Of a DNA stretch of 38,624 bases, positions 14,567 through 21,482 are shown piece by piece. Every line of letters begins with the position of its first letter. The stretch's first letter is position 1. The DNA lies in NCBI GenBank assembly GCA_017882465.1, contig JADGPN010000007.1:1-38624 (forward strand), given 5' to 3'. A program made the translations under genes and the position numbers. Source of the stretch: Solirubrobacteraceae bacterium (GTDB lineage Bacteria > Actinomycetota > Thermoleophilia > Solirubrobacterales > Solirubrobacteraceae). Under the pieces are notes generated by a model. It had not been told where the DNA came from, ran no database searches, and saw nothing but the letters and a program-made list of their open reading frames with translations.

Positions 14567-15667
14567 ATGGAAGCCGTGACCATGCCTGTCGACGTTCCCG
14601 AACGCAGCAGCGGAACGCCTCAGAAGCGCAGCTGGTGGGCGGAGCCGCTCAAGCCGTACGCCGGCGCGGACCTTCGCCGCAGCCTCGTCTGCCTGGCCAC
14701 ATCGGTGGTTCCGTACCTCCTGCTGTGGCCGGTGATGTACCTGCTGCTGCCAGTGTCCTACGCGCTGACGCTGCTGGTGGCGATCCCGGCCTCGGGGTTC
14801 CTGCTGCGGAGCTACATCGTCTTCCACGACTGCTCACACGGGTCGTTCATGCCCTCGAAGCGCGCGAACACCTGGCTCGGCGTGGCCATCGGTCTGATCG
14901 TCTATTCGCCGTTCCACAGCTGGCGCCAGGAGCACGCCGGGCACCATGCCTCCGCCGGTGACCTCGACCGCCGCGGAGTCGGTGACGTCCAGACGCTGAC
15001 CGTCGCCGAGTACTACGACAAGTCGTGGGGCAGTCGCCTCGCGTACCGGCTGATGCGCAGCCCCTGGATCATGTTCACGATCGGCCCGCTGTGGGCGCTC
15101 GCGCTGCAGCCGCGGATCGTGCCGCGTAACAAGCGTCCGCGTATCCGCCGCAGCCACCTGTACACGAACCTCGCTCTGCTCGCTCTCGTCGGCGGCCTGA
15201 TCTGGCTGATCGGCCTGCGCGCGTATCTGCTGATCCAGATCCCGATGATCTTGATGGCCGGCGCTGCCGGAGTGTGGCTGTTCTACGTTCAGCACCAGTT
15301 CGAGGGCGTCCTCTGGACGCGCTCCGATGACTGGAGCTACGTCGACGCGGCGCTCGAAGGAAGCTCCTATCTTAGGCTTCCGAAGGTGCTCCAGTTCTTC
15401 ACCGGGAACATCGGCCTGCACCACGTGCACCACCTCAGCCCGCGGATCCCCAACTACAACCTGCAGCGCGCCCACGACGCGAACGAGTTCCTGCATCGAG
15501 CGCCGACGATCTCGCTGTGGGACGGTCTTCGGGCCGTGCGGCTGAAGCTGATCGACGAGTCCTCGGGACGCCTGGTCACCTTCCCCCAGGCGCGGCGGGC
15601 GTGGGCGCGCTCCGCGGCGCCTAGTCCGCGGCCGACGGCGAAGCCAGCCGACCAGCCCACGGCCTGA
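14567..15667 (+). CDS. Membrane fatty-acid desaturase (acyl-lipid type)
   Basis: 366 aa with the three histidine boxes of membrane di-iron desaturases: 'HDCSH' (His87, His91), 'HAGHH' (His123, 126, 127) and 'HHVHH' (His285-289). Hydrophobic segments around residues 38-75, 100-115 and 195-245 place the boxes on the cytoplasmic side. It should introduce a double bond into membrane acyl chains using O2 and an electron donor; the position (delta-9 or delta-12) cannot be decided. The start is fixed by CAGGAG. The low-complexity C-terminal tail overlaps the end of the convergent metF gene by 47 bp. Confidence 0.9.
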   Translation: MEAVTMPVDVPERSSGTPQKRSWWAEPLKPYAGADLRRSLVCLATSVVPYLLLWPVMYLLLPVSYALTLLVAIPASGFLLRSYIVFHDCSHGSFMPSKRANTWLGVAIGLIVYSPFHSWRQEHAGHHASAGDLDRRGVGDVQTLTVAEYYDKSWGSRLAYRLMRSPWIMFTIGPLWALALQPRIVPRNKRPRIRRSHLYTNLALLALVGGLIWLIGLRAYLLIQIPMILMAGAAGVWLFYVQHQFEGVLWTRSDDWSYVDAALEGSSYLRLPKVLQFFTGNIGLHHVHHLSPRIPNYNLQRAHDANEFLHRAPTISLWDGLRAVRLKLIDESSGRLVTFPQARRAWARSAAPSPRPTAKPADQPTA

Positions 15668-16535
15668 GCAGTCGCAGAGCCGACAGGATCGCCTGCGTCG
15701 CGGGCGATCGGTTGAGCGTGTAGAAGTGGATCCCGGGCGCGCCTCGCGCCAGCAGGTCGGCGCACTGCAGCGTGGCGTAGGAGACGCCGAGCTGGAGCAC
15801 CGCGTCCGCGTCGGCGTCGCGCCATTCGAGCGCCTCGAGGAAGCGGGGCGGGATGGTGGCCCCGCACATGCCGGTGATCGTCTTGATCTGGCGGACGTCG
15901 GTGACCGGCATGATCCCGGGCAGGATCGGAACGTCGATACCGGCCGACCGCGCCTGATCGACGAACTGGAAGTAGAGCTCGTTGTCGAGGAACAGCTGCG
16001 TGATCAGGAACGTCGCGCCCGCGTCGACCTTCTGCTTGAGGAAGTGCAGGTCGTGGGGCAGATCGGGCGCCTCCGGATGCACCTCGGGAAAGCAGGCCGC
16101 GCCGACGGCGAACGGATATCGCGCCACGATCAGCGCCGCGAGCTCGGTGGAGTAGCGCAGCCCACCCGGGTGGGGCTTCCACTCGCTCTCGCCGCGGGGA
16201 GGGTCGCCGCGCAGCGCGAGCACGTTCTCGATCCCCGCCGCCTGCATCCCGTCGAGGAGCTCACGCAACTCCTCTCGCGTGGCGCCCACGCAGCTCAGGT
16301 GGGCCATCGCCTCGATCCCCAGCTCCTGCTTGATCCACTTGGTCAGCTCCACGGTCAAGCCGCGGGTTGAGCCACCGGCGCCGTAGGTGACCGACACGAA
16401 GTCCGGCTCGAGCGCCGTCAGGGTTCCCAGCGCCTGCCGCAGGTTGTGCTCGCCCTCGTCGGTCTTCGGAGGGAAGAACTCGAACGAGAAGACCGGCCCC
16501 CCGCCCTTCGAATGGATGATCTCGTCGATCCGCAT
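15621..16535 (-). CDS. metF: Methylenetetrahydrofolate reductase
   Basis: 304 aa, normal for bacterial MetF, a flavoprotein that reduces 5,10-methylene-THF to 5-methyl-THF for methionine synthesis. Family blocks: 'FSFEFFPPKTDEGE' (catalytic Glu region), 'FVSVTYGAGGSTRG', 'LALRGDPPRG', 'ACFPEVHPEAPDL' and 'FLITQLFLDNELYF'. ATG 16535 starts the family N-terminus (RIDEII) and has TACAGT 8 nt upstream; an upstream GTG at 16562 would lie inside the promoter. The last 47 bp run antisense to the desaturase tail. Confidence 0.95.
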   Translation of the reverse strand: MRIDEIIHSKGGGPVFSFEFFPPKTDEGEHNLRQALGTLTALEPDFVSVTYGAGGSTRGLTVELTKWIKQELGIEAMAHLSCVGATREELRELLDGMQAAGIENVLALRGDPPRGESEWKPHPGGLRYSTELAALIVARYPFAVGAACFPEVHPEAPDLPHDLHFLKQKVDAGATFLITQLFLDNELYFQFVDQARSAGIDVPILPGIMPVTDVRQIKTITGMCGATIPPRFLEALEWRDADADAVLQLGVSYATLQCADLLARGAPGIHFYTLNRSPATQAILSALRLLRPWAGRLASPSAAD

Positions 16536-16573
16536 GGTCGGGCACTGTAACAACCTTGACACGACTGTGGCAA
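16536..16573 (-). promoter_or_regulatory. metF promoter (TTGCCA-N18-TACAGT)
   Basis: On the minus strand: -35 TTGCCA at 16573-16568, 18-bp spacer, -10 TACAGT at 16549-16544, then 8 nt to the metF ATG. Both hexamers are good, and the transcript would be nearly leaderless. Confidence 0.65.
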
Positions 16574-16578
16574 GGTTG
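16551..16578. promoter_or_regulatory. Candidate metF operator: perfect 8-bp inverted repeat
   Basis: CAACCTTG (16551-16558) and CAAGGTTG (16571-16578) form a perfect inverted repeat with a 12-bp centre. It covers the metF -35 box and most of the spacer, where a bound dimer would block polymerase. The protein is unknown; a methionine/SAM-cycle repressor is the simple guess. Confidence 0.5.
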
Positions 16579-16628
16579 GTCTGGCGACGGCCAGAAGAAA
16601 GGCGCGTCGGCGCGGCCGAACCGATCGC

Positions 16629-16646
16629 TAAGCTCGCGGGTTAGCC
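16629..16646 (+). promoter_or_regulatory. -10 box (TAAGCT) for the alpha-galactosidase gene
   Basis: TAAGCT at 16629-16634, 12 nt before GTG 16647; no SD. Confidence 0.4.
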
Positions 16647-17870
16647 GTGGTGATGATTCGGCAACGACGGCCCTGGCGGCTCGTCTCCAGCAGATCGGCG
16701 TGGATGGCCCTCGGAGTGAGCCTCGCGCTCAGCTTCTCGTGCGCGCCGGCGGCGCTGGCGTCCCGCGCCAGCGTGGCCGCGATCGCGCCCACGCCGCCGA
16801 TGGGCTGGAGCTCCTGGTACAAGTTCGGCTGCGGCATCAACGAGGCGCTGTTCCAGCAGACGGCGCGAGCGCTCGTGTCCACGGGGATGTCGGCGATCGG
16901 CTATCGCTACGTCAACATCGACGACTGCTGGATGGCTCGTCAGCGCAGCCCCAGTGGCGCCCTGCAGCCGAACCCGCGTGAGTTCCCGGATGGAATCTCC
17001 GGACTGGCCGCTTACGTGCACGCGCGGGGGCTGAAGCTCGGGATCTATCTCGACACCGGCTCGGCCACCTGCACCGGGTTCCCGGGCAGCGCCGGCCACT
17101 TGGGCCAGGACATCCCCACCCTCGCCGCGTGGAAGATCGACTACGTCAAGGCGGACTACTGCCGCTCCCGGCCTGCACCCGCCAAGCCGATCTACACGAG
17201 GCTCCAGCAGGCGATCTCGGCCACCGGCCGCCCGATGCTGCTCAACATCTGCGAGTGGGGCTACCAGAACCCGTGGGAGTGGGGCGCCGGGATCGGCAGC
17301 ACATGGCGCACGACGGGCGATTACTTCTCCTACGGCGCTCCGCGGGACTACTGGAAGGCGATCCTCAAGGTCCTCGATCTCAACGCCCCCCTCGCCTCCT
17401 TCGCCCACCCCGGAGCGTGGAACGACCCCAACGCGATGCTCATCGGGACGGGTGCCCTGACGGCGACCGAGGAGCGCTCGCAGCTCTCCCTGTGGAGCAT
17501 CCTGGCAGCGCCGCTGATCGCCGGCGGCGACCTGACCAAGCTGTCCCGGTCGACGCTCGCAGTGCTGAAGAACCGTGATGTAGTCACTGTCGATCAGGAC
17601 CCAGCCGGCGAGCAGGGAACTCGACTGGTCCGCGACTCCGTCCACCAGGTCTGGCTCCGGCCGCTGGCCGGCGGATCACACGCGCTGCTGCTGCTCAACT
17701 CGAGCTCGCGCTCGGCGACTCTGACGGCGAATCTGGCCAAGCTGGGCCTCCCGCTGCGCTCGGTCTATCTGGTGCGCGACCTCTGGACCCACCGCCTCTA
17801 CAGGAGCACGGGCACGATCAGCGGCCGAGTCGGACCGCACGACGTGCTGATGGTCAAGATCGCGGCCTGA
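16647..17870 (+). CDS. Secreted GH27 alpha-galactosidase-like glycoside hydrolase
   Basis: 407 aa. Signal peptide: basic N-terminus (RQRRPWR), a hydrophobic core about residues 20-34, and a likely cleavage after 'APAALA'. The GH27 barrel begins at 'PPMGWSSWYKFGCGINE'. Nucleophile Asp about 170 in 'YVKADYC' and acid/base Asp about 225 in 'RTTGDYF' are present, as are 'YVNIDDCW', 'LGIYLDTG' and 'HPGAWNDPNAMLIG'. The C-terminal beta-sandwich (from about 330) is complete. It should release alpha-linked galactose (or a related sugar) outside the cell. It stands alone, with no sugar transporter beside it. The start could also be the ATG at 16653. Its 3' end, including the stop codon, is repeated downstream. 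Confidence 0.88.
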   Translation: MVMIRQRRPWRLVSSRSAWMALGVSLALSFSCAPAALASRASVAAIAPTPPMGWSSWYKFGCGINEALFQQTARALVSTGMSAIGYRYVNIDDCWMARQRSPSGALQPNPREFPDGISGLAAYVHARGLKLGIYLDTGSATCTGFPGSAGHLGQDIPTLAAWKIDYVKADYCRSRPAPAKPIYTRLQQAISATGRPMLLNICEWGYQNPWEWGAGIGSTWRTTGDYFSYGAPRDYWKAILKVLDLNAPLASFAHPGAWNDPNAMLIGTGALTATEERSQLSLWSILAAPLIAGGDLTKLSRSTLAVLKNRDVVTVDQDPAGEQGTRLVRDSVHQVWLRPLAGGSHALLLLNSSSRSATLTANLAKLGLPLRSVYLVRDLWTHRLYRSTGTISGRVGPHDVLMVKIAA

Positions 17871-18027
17871 TCAGCGACCGGGGCGCTCAGGGGCGGGGCC
17901 GTCGCTCGAGGGCGGGGCCGTCGCTCGAGGGCGGGGCCGTCGCTCGTCGCCGCGTGCCTAGACCGGCCTGATCAGCGACCCGGTCGCTCAGGGGGTCGGG
18001 CTGTCGCTCGTCGCCGCGTGCCGGGAC
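17863..18027. repeat. Diverged tandem duplication covering the 3' end and stop of the alpha-galactosidase gene
   Basis: CGGCCTGATCAGCGACC occurs at 17863-17879 (spanning the TGA stop) and again at 17964-17980, 101 bp on. GTCGCTCGTCGCCGCGTGCC occurs at 17939-17958 and 18003-18022. So a block of roughly 60-100 bp is present twice in tandem, the first copy starting in the last codons of the gene. Confidence 0.8.
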
Positions 18028-18496
18028 CGGCGTAGACGGCAGCTGGGGCTGGAGTGGTTGGGCTGTCAGCGGCGGGGCGGGCCCGGGCGGACGGAATGGC
18101 TCCTGGTGGCGCTGGATCCAGGGTCCGAGTGGGATCCGTGCGCTGGGCCGCGTTGCACCTCCAAATGGCGTGCTTAAGGTGCCAATCGAGGCGCTCCCCG
18201 GGACTCCTTGTCCACGTAAGCATGGTGGACGCGCTTATCTGGACACGGGGGCTCTGATCGTCCCGCGTTTGGCACGTTTTGCACTCTGATTTCCGGAGCG
18301 GCGCCACCTGAGGGCCAGAACCCCCGCCGCGCAGCCGGCGGCGCCATCGCAAGCTCCACCTCACTCCGTCCCCAGCCGCCGTTTGACGCCTCAACCCGCC
18401 GCGCGCACCACAAGGCCGCGCGCCCAGCGGAGCCCGCCAGCCCTACGCCGCCCGCCAGCCCTACGCCGCCCGCCAGCCCTACGCCGCCCGCCAGCC
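17871..18496. other. 626-bp gap between convergent genes, repeat-rich, no gene seen
   Basis: Lies between the alpha-galactosidase and a convergent MBL gene. It contains the tandem repeats at both ends, an AT-richer middle (about 18160-18300), and a six-bp stem with nine-base loop, GTCCAC...GTGGAC, at 18210-18230. Open frames across it are short or low-complexity and lack family similarity, a promoter box or an SD. I see no convincing RNA gene. Confidence 0.6.
17891..17947. repeat. Three tandem copies of a 19-bp unit
   Basis: GGGCGGGGCCGTCGCTCGA at 17891-17909, 17910-17928 and 17929-17947 (last base T). Nested inside the first copy of the larger duplication. Confidence 0.9.
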
Positions 18497-18513
18497 CTAC
18501 GCCGCCCGCCAGC
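18433..18513. repeat. 18-bp tandem repeat (4.5 copies) carrying a stop codon in each unit
   Basis: CCCGCCAGCCCTACGCCG at 18433-18450, 18451-18468, 18469-18486 and 18487-18504, plus a half copy to 18513. On the minus strand each unit reads Trp-Arg-Ala-Ala-stop-Gly in the frame of the MBL protein, whose own TAG stop (18499-18497) lies in the gene-proximal full unit. The array is therefore a duplication of the end of that gene including its stop. Confidence 0.92.
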
Positions 18514-19522
18514 GCTCGGCGTCCTCGCCGTTGCCGGCTTCGCGCAGCACCCGGTCCGCGAGCTCGAGGTGGCGCAGGTAGCACAGGGTCTGCGCCAGCA
18601 ACCAGCCGGCGTTGAAAGATGTCAGCGGCTCGCCGTACACGTCGGGGACGATCTCCACCGCCGTCCGCGGCTCGCCTGCGACCGCGGCGCTCACGGCCTC
18701 GAGGCGTTCAGAGACAAGCGCCCGATTCCCCTCGATGTGGGCCCGGACGTCGGTGAACGGCCGGGCGTGGCCGGCCAGGCAGAGGCGGGCATCGAGCTGG
18801 TCGACGACATTGAGCGAGCGCAGGAACTCACCTGCCGGGTCGGGGGTCCAGCCGTAGTCGTAGTAGAGCGAGATCCGGCCGAGCAGGTGATCGCCGGAGA
18901 TCAGGATCCGGCGCTCGGGCTGGAACAGGCACACGTGAGACGGGGCGTGCCCTGGGGTCTCGTGCACGGTCCAGGTGCCGAGATCGGTCTCCAGGTCGAG
19001 GCCGGGCAGCAGCGGTCGATCGGGTTCGATCACCGCCGCGATCCCCGACGGGTTCTCCTTGGCGCGCTCGGCGTAGCGGCGCAGCGCCTCGTCGGGAACC
19101 CCGCTCTGGCGCCCCACCTCGAGCCGGCGGGCTAGGGCGGCTGCGGGGTCGCCGGCTGTCTGCGTCATGTGCGCATGGTTGGGGTGCATCCACAGCTCGC
19201 AGCCGGCGCGCTGCACGATCGGCGCCGCCTGGCCGTAATGGTCGGAGTGGGCGTGGGTGCAGACGAGCAGCCGGACCTGCTCGAGGCGCAGGTTGACCCG
19301 ATCGAGCGCGCGCTCGAGCTGAGCCAGCGAACCGGGCAGGTGCATTCCGGTGTCGATCAGGACGATCCCAGATCCCGCCGCGATCGCCCACGCGTTGCAA
19401 TGAGGGACGCCGGGCCAGGGCAGCGGCAGGCGCAACCGCCACAGCCCGGGGAGCACGCGCTCCCCGCGTCCGAGCTCGCGCCGGTTGTTCACGCCCGGGA
19501 GGACAGCGTGTGGCGACCGCAC
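18497..19522 (-). CDS. Metallo-beta-lactamase-fold hydrolase
   Basis: 341 aa from GTG 19522. The MBL metal motif is 'THAHSDHYG' (H90-x-H92-x-D94-H95), followed by 'ETPGHAPSHVCLF' and 'ISGDHLLG' for the other ligands, so both metal sites look complete. A C-terminal helical region (about 250-341) continues beyond the core as in glyoxalase II-like hydrolases. Substrate unknown. I chose GTG 19522 because TATCTT lies 9 nt before it; a GTG at 19492 is also possible, and a longer frame to 19588 would overlap the divergent gene. The stop codon sits in an 18-bp tandem repeat. Confidence 0.85.
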   Translation of the reverse strand: MRSPHAVLPGVNNRRELGRGERVLPGLWRLRLPLPWPGVPHCNAWAIAAGSGIVLIDTGMHLPGSLAQLERALDRVNLRLEQVRLLVCTHAHSDHYGQAAPIVQRAGCELWMHPNHAHMTQTAGDPAAALARRLEVGRQSGVPDEALRRYAERAKENPSGIAAVIEPDRPLLPGLDLETDLGTWTVHETPGHAPSHVCLFQPERRILISGDHLLGRISLYYDYGWTPDPAGEFLRSLNVVDQLDARLCLAGHARPFTDVRAHIEGNRALVSERLEAVSAAVAGEPRTAVEIVPDVYGEPLTSFNAGWLLAQTLCYLRHLELADRVLREAGNGEDAERWRAA

Positions 19523-19565
19523 ATCCCGCGGAAGATAGTGGCGACGCGTAGACTGCGGCTTGCCG
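19523..19565. promoter_or_regulatory. Back-to-back promoters for two MBL-fold genes
   Basis: Minus strand TATCTT at 19537-19532, 9 nt before GTG 19522. Plus strand TAGACT at 19549-19554, 11 nt before ATG 19566. Eleven bp separate the two boxes, and neither gene has an SD. The -35 regions would lie in the opposite gene's 5' end. Confidence 0.5.
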
Positions 19566-20753
19566 ATGTCTGCCTCTGATGTGGCCAAGCGTTACTTCGC
19601 CGCGCTATCCGCTCACGACCTCGACGCCGCCGTCGCCTGCTGGGTGCCGGGCGGCGTGGACCGGTTCGTGGGCCAGCAGGAGCTGATCGCGCCCGACGGT
19701 GTCCGGGGTTACTTCGCCTCCCTGTACGCGGCCTTCCCCGACTTGAGGCTCGAGGTCCTCGAGACCACAACGGGGCGCGGCCGTGTCGCGGTGCGCTGGC
19801 GCGCTCGGGGGATCTTCGCCGGTCCGGGGATGTTCCAGGGCCTCGCGCCCAACGGCGCCCGGGTCGAGTTCGAAGGCTGTGACGTGGTCACCGTCGCCGG
19901 CGAGAAGATCGAGCACAGCGACGCCTACGTGGACAGCGGTGAGATCGCGCGCCAACTCGGCTTCCTGCCCGCGACCGGTTCGCCCGCCGAGGCCCGCCTG
20001 GCGTCGCTGGCCAACGCACGGACGAAGATCGTCTCGCGGATCCACGCACGGGTTCCTGAACGGATCGCGGATGGTGTGTGGATCGTGCGCGGCGGCTTCC
20101 CGATGAAGACGATGAACGTCTACCTGCTCGAGGACGAGGGCGGCGTGACGGTCTTCGATGCCGGCATCTCCGACATGAGCGCCGCTGTGGTGGCCGCCGG
20201 GGCCCGCATGGGAGGTATCAGGCGCGTGGTGCTCGGCCACGCCGACGCCGACCACCGCGGCGTCGCCCCGGCCCTGCGGGCACCGGTCTACTGCCACCCG
20301 GCCGAGCGCAGCGCCGCGGAGTCTGACTCCAGCTTCCGTCACTACTTCGACCTGGCCAAGCTCGCCCCTCACGGCCGTGTGCTGCTCGGCCGCCTGCTGC
20401 CGATCTGGGACGGTGGCCGGGTGGCGATCGCCGGGACCGTCGACGAGGGCGATGAGATCGCGGGGTTCCGCGTGGTCGCGCTCCCGGGGCACGCTCCGGG
20501 CCTGATCGGGCTGTACCGCGACTCGGACCGGCTGGCGCTGGTCTCGGACTGCTTCTACACGCTGGATCCGCAGTCCGGCATCAAGGGCTCGGCTCGCGTG
20601 CCTCACCCGGCTTTCAACCTCGACACCGAGCAGGCGAGAGATTCGATTCGCAAGCTTGCGGCGATGGAGCCCGCTGTCGTCTGGTCGGGGCACGCGGATC
20701 CGGTCACCGGGGACGTTCGCGCAGAGCTCGAGCGGGCCGCCGCGGCGCACTGA
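19566..20753 (+). CDS. SnoaL-like domain fused to a metallo-beta-lactamase-fold domain
   Basis: 395 aa in two parts. Residues 1-125 are a SnoaL/NTF2-like domain ('AKRYFAALSAHDLDAAVACWVPGG', 'GVRGYFASLYAAFPDLRLEV', 'FEGCDVVTVAGEKIEHSDAYVD'). Residues about 160-395 are MBL-like ('VWIVRGGFPMKTMNVYLLED', 'VFDAG', 'LGHADADHRG', 'ALPGHAPGLIGL', 'LVSDCFYT', 'WSGHADPVTGD'). In the metal motif the second His is Asp (H225-x-D227-x-D229-H230), so metal choice or activity may differ from canonical HxHxDH enzymes. The SnoaL part could bind a small polyketide-like or other hydrophobic substrate. A TTG at 19560 is an alternative start two codons upstream. The next gene follows 5 nt after the stop. Confidence 0.8.
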   Translation: MSASDVAKRYFAALSAHDLDAAVACWVPGGVDRFVGQQELIAPDGVRGYFASLYAAFPDLRLEVLETTTGRGRVAVRWRARGIFAGPGMFQGLAPNGARVEFEGCDVVTVAGEKIEHSDAYVDSGEIARQLGFLPATGSPAEARLASLANARTKIVSRIHARVPERIADGVWIVRGGFPMKTMNVYLLEDEGGVTVFDAGISDMSAAVVAAGARMGGIRRVVLGHADADHRGVAPALRAPVYCHPAERSAAESDSSFRHYFDLAKLAPHGRVLLGRLLPIWDGGRVAIAGTVDEGDEIAGFRVVALPGHAPGLIGLYRDSDRLALVSDCFYTLDPQSGIKGSARVPHPAFNLDTEQARDSIRKLAAMEPAVVWSGHADPVTGDVRAELERAAAAH

Positions 20754-20758
20754 CCGGC

Positions 20759-21106
20759 GTGGGTGCTCGCAATCGCCGCCGCCAGAAGCTCGTCGCCGAC
20801 ACGAGCGGGTACGCCGACGAGGAGGGCAACGTGCTGACGCTGCGTGGCTCGATGACTCCGGCGACGAGGCTGGAATACAACAAGCTGCTCACCGGCGGGC
20901 TGGAGCGCGAAGATGCGTGGCAGCGCGGGGTCGAGTTTCTGTTCGAGCGGCTTGCCGTCTCCTGGGACATCGCCGGCCTCGAGCTGACACGTCAGAAAGA
21001 GCTGCTGGGCCGGTACCGGATGGCCTCGGCCGCGGAGCGGATCTTCGTCCGCGAAACCCTGCGCACCCACCTGGCCGAGCATTTCCCGGAGCTGACGGCA
21101 CCGTGA
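20759..21106 (+). CDS. Small conserved-looking protein, unknown function
   Basis: 115 aa from GTG 20759. Mostly helical; basic N-terminus (ARNRRRQKL), then 'YADEEGNVLTLRGSMTPATRLEYNKLLTGGLEREDAWQRGVEFLFERLAVSW', and a helical C-terminus ending 'HLAEHFPEL'. No family recognised. It sits 5 nt after the SnoaL-MBL gene and its stop (TGA) overlaps the GTG of a decayed aminopeptidase gene, so this was probably a three-gene operon. Confidence 0.65.
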   Translation: MGARNRRRQKLVADTSGYADEEGNVLTLRGSMTPATRLEYNKLLTGGLEREDAWQRGVEFLFERLAVSWDIAGLELTRQKELLGRYRMASAAERIFVRETLRTHLAEHFPELTAP

Positions 21107-21414
21107 ATCGGCCTTCGCCAGACGCACTTGCGGCGCTTCTGTGCGACTGATGCCTGCAGGTGAGAGCCGGTGATCAGGTGCTGGTGAGCACGACGACGCT
21201 CGCCGGGGTCGATCCTGCGCTGATCACCCGTGCCGCCCGGGCCCGATCGCCAGTTCAGGAGACCCGGATCAAGCGCCGCTGGTGCGGATGAGCGAGGCCG
21301 ACTATGCCGCCTTCGTGAACGCGGCCCTGTTCCTCGACCACGCCGATCCGGTGGCCGGCTGAGCGCCGATGGCGAGACGATCGTGCAGGATGGACAGCTC
21401 AGGATGGACAGCTC
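21103..21414 (+). pseudogene. Collapsed M29-family aminopeptidase gene
   Basis: Fragments of an M29 (AmpT/AmpS-like) aminopeptidase lie in order. (1) 'NRPSPDALAALLCD', then TGA at 21148-21150, then in the same frame 'CLQVRAGDQVLVSTTTLA': a stop where the family would have a sense codon. (2) Joined directly, 'GVDPALITRAARARSPVQE..RRWCG' from deep inside the protein. (3) In another frame from 21288, 'MSEADYAAFVNAALFLDHADPVAG'. (4) In a third frame from about 21365, 'ADGETIVQDGQL', like the family C-terminus. A gene of roughly 400 codons is thus reduced to about 310 bp by at least three internal deletions plus a nonsense codon. Family assignment is from recalled motifs. Confidence 0.6.
21387..21414. 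repeat. 14-bp tandem duplication
   Basis: AGGATGGACAGCTC at 21387-21400 is repeated exactly at 21401-21414, at the end of the decayed aminopeptidase gene. Confidence 0.9.
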
Positions 21415-21467
21415 ACCGCCTGAACCGGCGCAAACAGAAATCCCACGTGCCCGGAGCCGTCACGCTG

Positions 21468-21482
21468 TAGCGTCTCCGGCCC
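21468..21482 (+). promoter_or_regulatory. -10 box (TAGCGT) for pyruvate kinase
   Basis: TAGCGT at 21468-21473, 9 nt before GTG 21483; no SD. Confidence 0.5.

Noticed and set aside
16547-16580. SAM riboswitch upstream of metF
   Set aside because: The -10 box is only 8 nt from the start codon, leaving no leader to fold; the inverted repeat lies in promoter DNA.
17972-18394. 140-codon minus-strand frame in the 626-bp gap
   Set aside because: Arg/Pro-rich, crosses the tandem repeat copy, no -10 box or SD, no recognisable fold.
18433-18513. Possible CRISPR array
   Set aside because: Units are head-to-tail without spacers and are a tandem duplication of a gene end.
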